From Parasulfuritortus sp037439465 (GTDB lineage Bacteria; Pseudomonadota; Gammaproteobacteria; Burkholderiales; Thiobacillaceae): a stretch of 27,121 nt of DNA. A program made the translations under genes and the position numbers. Shown in pieces: positions 1 to 8,637 of this stretch (the first letter of the stretch is position 1; every line of letters starts with the position of its first letter). The stretch covers positions 1 to 27,121 of the forward strand of contig JBBIVX010000026.1 of NCBI GenBank assembly GCA_037439465.1, in the 5' to 3' direction. The notes under the pieces are model-generated. The model searched no databases and was not told the origin of the DNA. It saw nothing but the letters and a program-made list of their open reading frames with translations.

Positions 1-74
1 CCTACAATCACGAACGCCCGAACATGGCCTTGGGCGGCATCACCCCAAAACAGAAATTGGCCATGACACCGTGA
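1..74 (+). CDS. IS3-family transposase OrfB, C-terminal end (cut by window edge)
   Basis: Reading from base 3, the frame gives YNHERPNMALGGITPKQKLA followed by three more residues and TGA at 72-74. The YNxxRPHxxLGGxTP-like tail is the typical C-terminus of the DDE integrase (OrfB) of IS3-family elements. The catalytic DDE residues lie upstream, outside the window, so it cannot be said whether this copy is intact. It has truncated the toxin gene that follows. Confidence 0.75.
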   Translation, partial: YNHERPNMALGGITPKQKLAMTP

Positions 75-114
75 CCTCTACTTCTGGAGGCGATGGGAAA
101 TGGGGGGATTACCA
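1..114 (+). mobile_element. Right end of an IS3-family insertion sequence
   Basis: The window opens inside an IS3-family element. The last transposase codons end at 74. About 40 bp of non-coding terminus follow, rich in C runs when read inward from the outside (TGGTAATCCCCCCATTTCCC, complement of 95-114). The edge is placed at 114 because the element then ends in CA, as IS3-family ends do, and toxin-like coding sequence resumes right after. The other end and any target duplication lie outside the window, so the boundary is an inference. Confidence 0.6.
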
Positions 115-283
115 TGGCCAAGATGCAGATCCATTTCAAAATCCGCCACCCTTCGAAAAGTTAGTCGGTGACCTTGTCGGCGCGTACTCGCGCCGCATCA
201 ACATTCAGCAACGAATTGTGTACGAGGTCTTTATCGAAGAGAAAGTGGTTCGTGTCCTACGCATGTGGACTCACTTTGAGTGA
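115..283 (+). pseudogene. Txe/YoeB-type addiction-module toxin, 5'-truncated remnant
   Basis: The frame ending at TGA 281-283 encodes about 55 residues that match the C-terminal part of Txe/YoeB-type RelE-superfamily mRNA interferases: DPFQNPPPFEKLVGDL, then AYSRRINIQQRIVYEV and the end RMWTHFE. The NPPPFEKL, YSRRIN and terminal WxHxE segments are the recognisable family pieces. Family members have about 85-90 residues, so the first third is missing, replaced by the IS3 terminus. The frame stays open back to a GTG at 71, but those upstream residues come from the insertion sequence. No antitoxin is visible; it would lie on the far side of the element. Probably inactive because it has lost its own start and ribosome binding site. 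Confidence 0.7.
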
Positions 284-327
284 GCAGAAAGGTCGGTTTC
301 TAATTATTGCGAGGGTAGCTGATCATC

Positions 328-1407
328 GTGTTGTTGGTCTTGGTATTTGTTCTTTACGGCGGTATCCAGGCCTATGTCGCGTTCAACCTGGTGCGCGCTT
401 ATGGCTTGCGCCGGCGGGGTCGTTGGCGGATGGCGTGGCTGGCATTGCTGCTGACGCTGTTCCCGGTTTTGCTGTGGTGGCTGGAGCGTTGCATCGAGTG
501 TCGTTGGCTGGTGGAGCCATTGGCCTGGCTGGTGTTTGTCTGGATGGGCTTTGCGTTTCTGTTTTTTTGGCTGGGGCTGGCGCGGGATGTGATTGCCAGT
601 CTGGCTGGACGCTCACTTGGGGGTAAACGGGGCTTCTGGCTGGTGACGTTGGCAAGCTTGGGGCTATGTGTGCTTGGCATTCATTCCGCCTGGCATGTGC
701 CCATACAGCAAGTGGTGATCCGCTCGCCCAGCCTGCCGGTGGGGCTTGCCGGTCTGCGCATCGTGCAGCTTTCGGATGTCCACCTTGGGGTGATGATGGG
801 CCGTGCCCGGTTTATGGGAGTGCTTGATACGGTGCGTGCGCTACGCCCGGATATCATCGTTTCCACCGGTGACTTGGTCGATGCCGAGGCGCATCACCTC
901 GATGGTATGTCGGAGGGGCTGGCCGCGCTGCATCCACGCTTCGGCAAATATGCCGTCACCGGTAACCATGAGCGCTACGCCGGCCTCGGCCAGGCCCTCG
1001 ATTTTTACGCTCGCGCGGGTTTCAAAGTGCTGCGTGGCGTTGCCCTGGAGGTAGTGGCGGGCCTGCGCCTGGTCGGCGTCGATGATCCGGCCGTCGTGGC
1101 CGATCCGGCCATCGAACGGCGTCTGCTAGCCACCCGTCCTGCCGGCCATTTTGTGCTCCTGCTCAAGCACCGGCCACTCACGCTGGCGGGGTCGCAGTTC
1201 GATCTACAGCTTTCCGGTCATACCCATGGCGGCCAGCTATTTCCCTTTGGCTTTCTGGTGAGCCGGATTTATCCGCAGCTCGCGGGGCGGTATTCCCTGG
1301 AGAATGGCGGCGAACTTTATGTCAGTCGTGGTACTGGCACATGGGGACCGCCGATGCGGTTGCTGGCGCCGCCGGAAATCACCTTGATCGTGCTGGAAAA
1401 GGGTTGA
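328..1407 (+). CDS. Membrane-anchored metallophosphoesterase (YaeI/YkuE-like)
   Basis: A 359-residue protein with an N-terminal membrane region (hydrophobic stretches near 1-20, 36-52, 65-85 and 103-120), followed by a calcineurin-like phosphoesterase domain. The dimetal motifs appear in order: SDVH (D150, H152), GDLVD (D182), GNHE (N213, H214), a histidine in KHRP (H281), and GHTHGG (H298, H300). Family members are metal-dependent phosphohydrolases facing the periplasm or cytoplasm; the closest known types (YaeI, YkuE) act on membrane-linked phosphoesters, but the substrate here is not determined. GTG at 328 follows a GAGG at 311-314; this spacing is long, and a CTG at 319 is an alternative start. 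The gene converges with mfd. It sits just downstream of the IS3-cut toxin remnant, so its promoter may lie in the short 284-327 gap. Confidence 0.85.
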   Translation: MLLVLVFVLYGGIQAYVAFNLVRAYGLRRRGRWRMAWLALLLTLFPVLLWWLERCIECRWLVEPLAWLVFVWMGFAFLFFWLGLARDVIASLAGRSLGGKRGFWLVTLASLGLCVLGIHSAWHVPIQQVVIRSPSLPVGLAGLRIVQLSDVHLGVMMGRARFMGVLDTVRALRPDIIVSTGDLVDAEAHHLDGMSEGLAALHPRFGKYAVTGNHERYAGLGQALDFYARAGFKVLRGVALEVVAGLRLVGVDDPAVVADPAIERRLLATRPAGHFVLLLKHRPLTLAGSQFDLQLSGHTHGGQLFPFGFLVSRIYPQLAGRYSLENGGELYVSRGTGTWGPPMRLLAPPEITLIVLEKG

Positions 1408-1466
1408 CGTGAAACGCGGGCAGCGAGACTACGGTGAGTTTCGACAGCCTGTTGGAGGGCGATGGC

Positions 1467-4400
1467 CTAGCCCCCGACTTCCCTCAGTATTTCCTTTACC
1501 AGGTTGACGCGAGCATCCAGACCTTCAGAAGCCCGTTCCACCCGTAGTTTGTCTTGACCCGCAAGTTTGTATTCGCGGCGGGTCTGGATGAGCTGGATGA
1601 GGCGTGCCGGGTTGATGGGTGGATTGGCGACGAAATGCAGGCTTACGGCTTTATCGCCGGCATTGAGCTTGGCAATGCCAAGGGCTGTGGTGGCGAGCCG
1701 TAAACGGTGGACCTCTAACAGGGCACGGGCGGGTTCTGGTGGCAGACCAAAACGATCGATGAGCTCTTCTTCCAACGCTTGCAGCGTCTCCTGGCTGGTG
1801 CAACTGGCCAGCCGTTTATAGAGCACCAGCCGCTCATGCACATCGCCGCAATAGTCCTCCGGCAGGCGGGCGGGAACATGCAGGTTGATTTCGGTGGTCA
1901 CGGCCAGTGGCGCTCCCATGTCTGGCTCCCGCCCGTCTTTGAGTGATTTGATAGCTGCCGACAGCATCTCATTGAAAAAATTGAAGCCAACTTCCTGCAT
2001 CTCACCGCTTTGCGACTCGCCGAGTACCTCGCCGGCGCCCCGGATTTCAAGGTCGTGCATGGCCAGGTAAAAGCCGGAGCCGAGTTCTTCCATCGACTGT
2101 ATTGCCTCCAGTCGCCGGCCGGCGGCGGCAGTGATCTTCGCCCCGTCGGCGGGCGTCAGGAGATAGGCGTAGGCCTGGTGATGCGAGCGGCCGACGCGGC
2201 CACGCAACTGGTGCAACTGGGCGAGGCCAAACTTTTCGGCGCGATTGATGAGGATGGTGTTGGCGCTGGGGACGTCGATACCGGTCTCGATGATGGTGGT
2301 GCACAACAGCAGATTGAAGCGTTGGTGGTGAAAGTCGCGCATTACATGTTCCAGTTCGCGCTCGTGCATCTGCCCATGCGCCACCTGGATGCGGGCCTCG
2401 GGCAGCAGCTTGGTCAGTGTTGCACGCATGGCCTCGATGCTTTCCACCTCGTTGTGTAGGAAATAGACCTGTCCGCCACGTTTCAATTCGCGCAGTACCG
2501 CTTCGCGGATTTGGCCTTCGGAATAGGGCTGCACGAAGGTTTTGATGGCCAAGCGTTTCTGCGGGGCGGTGGCAATGACCGAAAAATCGCGTAGGCCTTC
2601 CAGCGACATGGCGAGAGTACGTGGGATGGGGGTGGCGGTGAGGGTGAGCACATCGACCTCGGCCCGCAGTGCCTTGAGCTGTTCCTTTTGCCGCACGCCG
2701 AAACGGTGTTCCTCATCGATGATCACCAGCCCCAGATTTTTGAAGCGCATGTCCTGTTGCAACAATTTGTGGGTGCCAATGACGATGTCTATGCGCCCGA
2801 TCCTGGCCCCTTCCAGGGCGGCGGCGACTTCCTTCTGGGTGCGGAAGCGGGACAGCTCGGCCAGCCTGACAGGCAGGTCGGCGAAGCGATCGGAGAAGGT
2901 TTGGAAGTGCTGCTCTGCCAACAGGGTGGTAGGGCAGAGCACCGCCACCTGCTTGCCGTCGGCCACCGCGACGTAGGCGGCGCGCAGGGCCACCTCGGTC
3001 TTGCCGAAACCAACGTCGCCGCATACCAGCCGGTCCATCGCCTTGCCGGAGCTCATGTCGGCCACCACCGCCTCGATGGCGGCTAACTGGTCGGGCGTTT
3101 CCTCGAACTCGAAGCCCGCGGCGAAGGCGTCGAGACCATGCTTGTCCACTGTAAAGAGGGTGCCGGCGCGGGCTGCCCGCTGGGCATAGAGGTTGAGCAG
3201 CTCGGCCGCCGTGTCGCGGGCTTTTTCCATGGCCCGCTTGCGGGCCTTCTCCCATTGACCGCTGCCCAGTCTAAATAGCGGTGCGTTATCCGGGTCGCCG
3301 CCCAGATAACGGCCGATGAGCTGGAGCTGGGCTACCGGCACATAGAGCTTGTCGCCGCCGGCAAACTCCAGGGTGAGAAATTCCTCCTCGCCGTCGCCCA
3401 TGTCCATGCCGGTGAGGCCCAGGTAGCGGCCGATGCCGTGCTGGATGTGTACCACCGGGTCGCCGATCTTCAGTTCGGACAAATCGCGCAGCAGCCCCTC
3501 CACCTGAGTCTGCCTGCCAGCGCGGGCGCCAGTGGTGATGGGAGTGCGGGCGTACAGTTCGGTCTCGGTGAGTACCGCCAATTTCGTCGCCAGGTCAACG
3601 AAACCGGCGGCCAGAGGACCGGTGCTCAAGAGGAAGGCGCCGGCAGCGGGCGCCGTCTCGGAGGTGGGCCAGCCTTGCAGTAATTGCGGCCGAAGGCCAT
3701 ATTCGGCCAGGGCATTGGCAATGGTTTCGCGGCGGCCGAGCGACTCCGCCAGCAGCAGGGTGGTGCCGGCAAAGCCGGCCAGGTGTGTCTTCAGGGCGGC
3801 ATAAGGGTCGTCGGCGCGACGGTCGATTTGCACCAAAGGCGGGGCAGAGTAGGCCTTCCGACCTTCGCTGCTGGCCTCGGCAGCGGTCATTTCCCAGCGG
3901 GGGTGGGTTTTTAGCCGCCCAAAGAAACGGTCAGGTGGTAGGAACAGTGCCTCTGGAGGGAGCAAAGGCCGGTTGGGGTCGCCGGCCAACAGGCGGTGGC
4001 GGCTCTGCGTGTCGCGCCAGAATCCCTCGACGGCTGCCTTGATGTCGCCATGCAGGACCATTGTCGTGTCTTCAGGCAGATAGTCGAACAGGGTGGCGGT
4101 GGCGTCGAAAAAAAGCGGCAGGTAATACTCCACCCCCGCCGGCGCGAGGCCATTGGAGACATCCTTGTAGAGATGGCTACGGGAGGGGTCGCCCTCGAAA
4201 TGGTCGCGGAAAGCCTGGCGGAAATGGGTAATGCCGGCGGTATCGAGAGGAAATTCGCGGGCCGGTAATAGATGAATGTCGTTGACCTTGTATAGGGTGC
4301 GTTGGCTGTCAGGGTCGAAGGCGCGCAGGCTCTCGATTTCGTCATCGAACAGTTCGATGCGCAAGGGCAGGGCCGAACCCATGGGAAAGATATCGAGCAG

Positions 4401-4889
4401 GCCGCCGCGCATGGCAAACTCGCCCGGCGTCAGCACCTGATTGACGTGGCTGTAGCCGGCCTCGGTGAGCCGTGCGCGAAAGGCCTCGGCCTCCAGTCGA
4501 TCGCCTTGCTTGAAGAGAAAGGCGTGGGCAGCAAGAAAGGTGGCGGGCGGCAGGCGCTGCAGGGCGGTCGCCGCCGGGGTGACCAGTATATCGAGACGTT
4601 TTTCCGCGCACCTCCAGAGCGCAGCCAGGCGGTCGGAAATCAGGTCCGGGTGGGGCGAGATGGGGTCGTAGGGCAGGGTCTCCCAATCAGGAAAGAGGAC
4701 CACCGACAGGGCCGGCGCGAACCAGGCGATCTCTTCCTGCAGGCGAGCGGCATCGTGGGCGGTTGCGGTCAGTATCAACAGGCGCGCCTGGCTGGCGAGT
4801 CTCGCCAGTGCCAGGGCATCCGAAGATCCTGGAGGGCGCGGTAGTCGGCGACGCTGGCCAGTGGGCGGCGTGTGGGTGTGGTCGGGCAT
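1467..4889 (-). CDS. mfd: Transcription-repair coupling factor Mfd
   Basis: About 1140 residues, the usual Mfd length. Mfd is a DNA translocase that removes RNA polymerase stalled at lesions and recruits UvrA. Domains in order: the UvrB-like N-terminal module (FPDWETLPYD and SPHPDLISDRL near residues 66-85), the RNA-polymerase-interacting domain starting with GDPVVHIQHGIGRYLGL near 476, Walker A GDVGFGKTE near 624, the DEEH box near 725, motif III TATPIPRT, and motif VI GRVGRSHHQAYAY, then the C-terminal TRCF domain. The ATG at 4889 (MPDHTHTPP) is preferred. The frame is open to a TTG at 4943, but that overlaps the putative terminator of the upstream gene. No strong Shine-Dalgarno is visible at either. 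It follows the kinase-like gene on the same strand and converges with the metallophosphoesterase gene. Confidence 0.97.
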   Translation of the reverse strand: MPDHTHTPPTGQRRRLPRPPGSSDALALARLASQARLLILTATAHDAARLQEEIAWFAPALSVVLFPDWETLPYDPISPHPDLISDRLAALWRCAEKRLDILVTPAATALQRLPPATFLAAHAFLFKQGDRLEAEAFRARLTEAGYSHVNQVLTPGEFAMRGGLLDIFPMGSALPLRIELFDDEIESLRAFDPDSQRTLYKVNDIHLLPAREFPLDTAGITHFRQAFRDHFEGDPSRSHLYKDVSNGLAPAGVEYYLPLFFDATATLFDYLPEDTTMVLHGDIKAAVEGFWRDTQSRHRLLAGDPNRPLLPPEALFLPPDRFFGRLKTHPRWEMTAAEASSEGRKAYSAPPLVQIDRRADDPYAALKTHLAGFAGTTLLLAESLGRRETIANALAEYGLRPQLLQGWPTSETAPAAGAFLLSTGPLAAGFVDLATKLAVLTETELYARTPITTGARAGRQTQVEGLLRDLSELKIGDPVVHIQHGIGRYLGLTGMDMGDGEEEFLTLEFAGGDKLYVPVAQLQLIGRYLGGDPDNAPLFRLGSGQWEKARKRAMEKARDTAAELLNLYAQRAARAGTLFTVDKHGLDAFAAGFEFEETPDQLAAIEAVVADMSSGKAMDRLVCGDVGFGKTEVALRAAYVAVADGKQVAVLCPTTLLAEQHFQTFSDRFADLPVRLAELSRFRTQKEVAAALEGARIGRIDIVIGTHKLLQQDMRFKNLGLVIIDEEHRFGVRQKEQLKALRAEVDVLTLTATPIPRTLAMSLEGLRDFSVIATAPQKRLAIKTFVQPYSEGQIREAVLRELKRGGQVYFLHNEVESIEAMRATLTKLLPEARIQVAHGQMHERELEHVMRDFHHQRFNLLLCTTIIETGIDVPSANTILINRAEKFGLAQLHQLRGRVGRSHHQAYAYLLTPADGAKITAAAGRRLEAIQSMEELGSGFYLAMHDLEIRGAGEVLGESQSGEMQEVGFNFFNEMLSAAIKSLKDGREPDMGAPLAVTTEINLHVPARLPEDYCGDVHERLVLYKRLASCTSQETLQALEEELIDRFGLPPEPARALLEVHRLRLATTALGIAKLNAGDKAVSLHFVANPPINPARLIQLIQTRREYKLAGQDKLRVERASEGLDARVNLVKEILREVGG

Positions 4890-4930
4890 CAGGGGAGCGT
4901 AATGGATCGAGCGTGACGATAGGCGAGAAA

Positions 4931-4966
4931 AAGGCGTGACCAAAACCGCTGTTTATGTCACGCCTT
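4931..4966 (-). terminator. Putative intrinsic terminator after the kinase-like gene
   Basis: A perfect 10-bp inverted repeat, AAGGCGTGAC (4931-4940) and GTCACGCCTT (4957-4966), encloses a 16-nt loop. Read on the minus strand, the second arm runs into TTTTT, the form of a Rho-independent terminator. It lies between the stop of the phosphoribulokinase-like gene (4993) and the ATG of mfd (4889), so it should separate the two transcription units. On the plus strand the T tract is weaker. Confidence 0.65.
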
Positions 4967-4992
4967 TATTGTCGCCTGCTGTGCCTTTGCCG

Positions 4993-5949
4993 TCACGTAC
5001 CGGCAGCTGGCAAGGCCTGGTTACGCTTTGCCATCATCTCTTCCATGATTGAGCCGCAGATGACCGATAGGGCAAGGTAGAGTTTGCCGGCGGGAACGAG
5101 CAGAGTGGAAGGCCGGGACATGCGCGCACCCGGCAGGCGCTTGAGCAGACTTGGAAAGTCATAGCGGCTGCGGTCGCGGAAATGGATCACCAGGGCGGAC
5201 TCGTCCGGGCTGGGCACGTCGCGCGCGATGAAGGGGTTGGAGGTATCCACCAGGGGGATACGCTGTATGTTGATGTCGGTGAGGGCGAACTGGGGGACGA
5301 TGTAATGAATGTAATCGTCCAGCCGTCGCTGTATGGTTTCGACCGATTCCGCCTCCGAGCAATATCCCTTGACGCAGTCACGATGGATTTTTTGTATCCA
5401 TTCCAGATTGATCGCGGGGGCCACGCCGATCAAGAGATCGACATGACGGGCGATGTCGATGCCTGGCTGCCGTTTGCGGCGATCGATCGCCGCCGGAAAG
5501 GTCGAGCCATCGGTGCGACGCCGGGTCCAGGTCTCGGCCTTGACGCCGCCATGCGGTCCTTCATAGAACAGTACGTCGCTGCCGGCAGACAGGGGACGCC
5601 AGGCGGTGAATTCGCCGGGCAGCACGCCCAACTCGCAGGCATGATCGGCATTGTGGGCGTAATCGCGCACAATGCCGTTGCCGGTGCGGCCGTAGGTCTC
5701 GAACAGGGCTTCGAGTTCGGTGAAATGATTGCATTCGGGACCAAACCAGGAAATATGGCGGCGGCTGTTGCGTGCTTCATCCAGGAGGGCGGCGAACTGT
5801 CGCTCGGTGTAACGGCGGAAGGCGTCGCCATGAACCAGGACTGGCTTGATCTTGAGGCGACGGAATATATCCTTGAAGGCATGGCGGATGGTGGAAAGCC
5901 CGGCGCCGGAGGAGCCGGTGACGGCGATGACAGGATGCTGCGCGGACAT
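4993..5949 (-). CDS. prkB: Phosphoribulokinase-like protein (PrkB type) with altered substrate residues
   Basis: A 318-residue P-loop kinase of the class I phosphoribulokinase family, which phosphorylates ribulose 5-phosphate to ribulose 1,5-bisphosphate. Visible motifs: P-loop GSSGAGLST (residues 12-20), GDAF with D42 (the catalytic aspartate position), FGPE near 69, Walker-B-like FYEGPHGG (E130), LEWIQKIHRD (R190, D191) and DTSNPFIAR. Start: ATG 5949 sits 8 nt after a strong GGGGAGGA; the in-frame TTG at 5955 is too close to it. Oddities: residues 45 and 49 are R and E where family members known to me have H and R. The basic residue after KIHRD is K rather than R, and about 23 extra residues lie between EGPHGG and HVDLLIGV. 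The overall match is closest to E. coli-type PrkB. It is not beside RuBisCO or other cbb genes, so the true substrate is uncertain. Confidence 0.85.
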   Translation of the reverse strand: MSAQHPVIAVTGSSGAGLSTIRHAFKDIFRRLKIKPVLVHGDAFRRYTERQFAALLDEARNSRRHISWFGPECNHFTELEALFETYGRTGNGIVRDYAHNADHACELGVLPGEFTAWRPLSAGSDVLFYEGPHGGVKAETWTRRRTDGSTFPAAIDRRKRQPGIDIARHVDLLIGVAPAINLEWIQKIHRDCVKGYCSEAESVETIQRRLDDYIHYIVPQFALTDINIQRIPLVDTSNPFIARDVPSPDESALVIHFRDRSRYDFPSLLKRLPGARMSRPSTLLVPAGKLYLALSVICGSIMEEMMAKRNQALPAAGT

Positions 5950-6013
5950 GCTCAAAGTCCTCCCCAGGACGCAATGAAGAGAGTGTAGTCCGTTGTGGCC
6001 GGCAGGGGAAATC

Positions 6014-7279
6014 TCATCCGGCCGTCACCTCGTTCATGTGCTGCAGACGCTGGCAAAGCGTACCGATGATGCGGCGGGAGAGTGGCGCGGAATATCGCAT
6101 CAGCTCTTCCAGTATCGCCGGCGGCAACACCAGGGCCACCACCTCCTCCGTCGCCACCACCGTGGCGGTACGGGCCTCGCCCAAGAGATAGGCCATCTCG
6201 CCGAAGAGCTGACCTTGCTCGATGTGGCCGAGACGCTTTTGCTGATCGTTGATTTGCTTGAAGAGCTCGACCTGGCCACTGTAGAGAAAGAAGGCGCTGT
6301 CACCGCTGTCACCTTCCGCAATCAGCGTGTCACCGGGCGCATAGCGCTGTCCATATTTTTCCACGAGGCGGTTGCAGCGTCCGAAGACGTAGGCTTCGAG
6401 AGGGTTTCCCCCCTTGTTGCCGAGAAACAGTTTTTCCAGTGCGGCCACATCCACCTGGGACAAGGCATAGAGACATTGGGCCCAGAAATAAAATATCAGG
6501 CAGGCGAAATAGGTGCCGATGAGGATGAACACCACACCGCCGAGGGCGCCATAAACCGCACGGTATTTTCCCAGTGAAAAAAAATAACCGAAGCCAGCGG
6601 TGAGCGCCACAAGCGTCATGGCGGCGATAAAGGCCGTCAGCGCCGCCTGACGAGGCGAGGGGTGGCGCAGCGGCAGCCGCCAGTAGGCGGTAAAGATCAA
6701 CCCCCAGGTTGTCAGCATGGCGAGGCCGAAGCTGATGCCGTGCAGCACGCCGGCACCGGCCGCGCCCAGTAGTTCGGAGTGGACCAGGAAACGCAGTACG
6801 CCTTCGGCCAGGACGGCCAGAAGCACCAGCAGAAAGGTGAGGGGGATGACGACGAGGGGCAAAGCCCAGGAGATCACGAAGCGACGTTTCCAGTCCGTGG
6901 GGAAGATCACCCGGAAGGCGCTTTGCACCGCGTTGACCAGGCCGCGCGACGAAAGCAGCAGGGTCATGATGCCAACGCTGCCCATGGCCACTTTGGCGCC
7001 ACTGGGGATGAAGCCCATCGCCATCAGGTCGTCCAGATGAAATTGCTCATAAAAGGCCGACAGCAGGATGGCGGCGAGATTGGAGGACTCGGCCTGCCGG
7101 GCCAGCCACTGGATCGCGTAGCTCACCAGCAGGACGAGCGGCGCGGCTGAAAGCAGAAAGTAGAAGGAGGTTGCCGCGGCATGGTTCATGAGTTCGTTCT
7201 TCATGAACAGCCGCCAGGTGGTGTAGGCCACCTGCAGCAGCCAATCGAGAGAATTTTGTCGGGTCTGGGCGTTCGCCAT
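6014..7279 (-). CDS. YihY/BrkB family membrane protein fused to a C-terminal cyclic-nucleotide-binding domain
   Basis: A 421-residue protein in two parts. Residues about 20-285 form the YihY/BrkB (UPF0761, formerly 'RNase BN') integral membrane domain, with about six hydrophobic segments and family-like pieces such as NHAAATSFYFLLSAAPL and RAVYGALGGVVFILIG. Residues about 300-410 form a Crp-like cNMP-binding beta-roll: FGRCNRLVEKYGQRYAPGD, then SAFFLYSGQVELF and a phosphate-binding-cassette-like LFGEMAYLLGEARTATV. The function of YihY/BrkB is not settled; the fused domain suggests ligand gating by a cyclic nucleotide or similar effector (inference). The ATG at 7279 has no clear Shine-Dalgarno. 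It is followed 64 bp later by the phosphoribulokinase-like gene on the same strand and is divergent from the DUF1015 gene. Confidence 0.88.
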   Translation of the reverse strand: MANAQTRQNSLDWLLQVAYTTWRLFMKNELMNHAAATSFYFLLSAAPLVLLVSYAIQWLARQAESSNLAAILLSAFYEQFHLDDLMAMGFIPSGAKVAMGSVGIMTLLLSSRGLVNAVQSAFRVIFPTDWKRRFVISWALPLVVIPLTFLLVLLAVLAEGVLRFLVHSELLGAAGAGVLHGISFGLAMLTTWGLIFTAYWRLPLRHPSPRQAALTAFIAAMTLVALTAGFGYFFSLGKYRAVYGALGGVVFILIGTYFACLIFYFWAQCLYALSQVDVAALEKLFLGNKGGNPLEAYVFGRCNRLVEKYGQRYAPGDTLIAEGDSGDSAFFLYSGQVELFKQINDQQKRLGHIEQGQLFGEMAYLLGEARTATVVATEEVVALVLPPAILEELMRYSAPLSRRIIGTLCQRLQHMNEVTAG

Positions 7280-7362
7280 GAGTGCGATTATGCGTTCAAA
7301 ATAGAGCGGCGGTACAAGGGAGGTAAAATGCGCCTGATCCCTCTACACCTCAGGAAAACAGC

Positions 7363-8601
7363 ATGTCGCTCATCCGCCCCTTCGCCGCCCTCCGACCCGC
7401 TCCCGGCCGCGCCCAGGAGGTTATCGCCCCACCTTATGACGTGCTCAATACCGAGGAGGCGCGGGCCTTGACGGAAAAACGACCCTGGAGTTTTCTGCAC
7501 ATTTCCAAGCCGGAGATCGATTTGCCCATCGATACCGACCCTTATGCGCCGGCCGTTTATGCCAAGGCAGCGGAAAACCTGAACAAGATGCTCGCGGCCG
7601 ATGTTCTCAAACAGGATGAGGCGCCTTTTTATTACGCCTATCGCCTCATCATGGCCGAGCATGTGCAGACGGGCCTGGTGGCGGTGGCCAGCGTTGCCGC
7701 TTACGACAGCAACCGCATTCGTAAACATGAATTCACGCGCCCCGACAAGGAAGATGATCGGGTACGGCAGATTGAGGCGCTCAATGCCCAGACCGGCCCG
7801 GTGCTCTTGGCTTACCCCCATGCCCCCGAGGTGGACAGTCTGCTGGCCGCCGCCACCCAGACGGTCCCTGATGCCGATGCCACCGCCGAATCCGGCGTCC
7901 GCCATACCCTCTGGGTCATCCGGGACAGGGCGTTACTGGCGCGTTTGACCGGTTTGTTCGAGGCCATGCCTGCCCTCTATATCGCCGACGGCCACCATCG
8001 TTCCGCCGCGGCCAGCCGTGTGTGCGCGGCCCGCAAGGCGGCGAACGCCGGGCATGACGGGACTGAGCCCTACAACTATTTTTTGGCGGTGATCTTCCCG
8101 GACCATCAGATGAAGATCCTGGATTACAACCGGCTCGTCAAGGACCTCAACGGTCTGACCGAGGCGGAATTTCTGCACCGTCTCGCCGAGAGCTTCACGC
8201 TGGAGGAGAGCCACGAACCGGTCAAGCCGGCTCAGCCCAGGGAGTTTGGTCTATATCTCGGGGGCAAGTGGCGTCGGCTGCATATCCACCCCAGTCTGGT
8301 GCCCACCGATCCCGTCGATCGGCTCGATGTCAGTTTGCTGCAAAACTATCTGATCGGGCCGGTACTCGGTATTGCCGACCCGCGACGTGACAAGCGCATC
8401 GACTTCGTTGGTGGAATCCGCGGCCTTGCCGAGCTGGAAAGACGAGTGGATTCAGGCGAGATGGCCCTGGCCCTTGCCATGCATCCCACCCACATGGAAC
8501 ATCTGATGGCCGTGGCCGATGCCCATGCGATCATGCCGCCCAAATCGACCTGGTTCGAGCCCAAGCTGGCCGACGGCATGGCTTCGCATATTCTCAAATG
8601 A
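7363..8601 (+). CDS. DUF1015 family protein
   Basis: A 412-residue cytoplasmic protein of the DUF1015 family, of which it has the normal length and landmarks: an N-terminal RPFAALRP, PPYDVL at 23-28, a charged RKHEFTRPDKEDDR near 120-133, and ADGHHR at 208-213. The DGHHR box resembles the nucleotide-handling motif of ParB/sulfiredoxin-fold enzymes such as archaeal serine kinase; a kinase role is only a suggestion. The ATG at 7363 follows AGGA (about 9 nt upstream). The gene is transcribed divergently from the YihY-cNMP gene across 83 bp. Immediately after its TGA (8599-8601) begins degraded insertion-sequence DNA, so its native downstream neighbour is lost. Confidence 0.9.
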   Translation: MSLIRPFAALRPAPGRAQEVIAPPYDVLNTEEARALTEKRPWSFLHISKPEIDLPIDTDPYAPAVYAKAAENLNKMLAADVLKQDEAPFYYAYRLIMAEHVQTGLVAVASVAAYDSNRIRKHEFTRPDKEDDRVRQIEALNAQTGPVLLAYPHAPEVDSLLAAATQTVPDADATAESGVRHTLWVIRDRALLARLTGLFEAMPALYIADGHHRSAAASRVCAARKAANAGHDGTEPYNYFLAVIFPDHQMKILDYNRLVKDLNGLTEAEFLHRLAESFTLEESHEPVKPAQPREFGLYLGGKWRRLHIHPSLVPTDPVDRLDVSLLQNYLIGPVLGIADPRRDKRIDFVGGIRGLAELERRVDSGEMALALAMHPTHMEHLMAVADAHAIMPPKSTWFEPKLADGMASHILK

Positions 8602-8637
8602 AAACATGCGGTCACGGCGTCATCCAGTCGCGAGTGC

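Noticed and set aside
1408..1466. Terminator between the convergent metallophosphoesterase and mfd genes.
   Set aside because: No convincing inverted repeat with a T tract could be seen in this 59-bp gap.
4993..5949. The kinase-like gene as evidence for a Calvin cycle.
   Set aside because: Key substrate-binding positions differ, and no RuBisCO or other cbb gene is in the window, so autotrophy is left as a possibility only.
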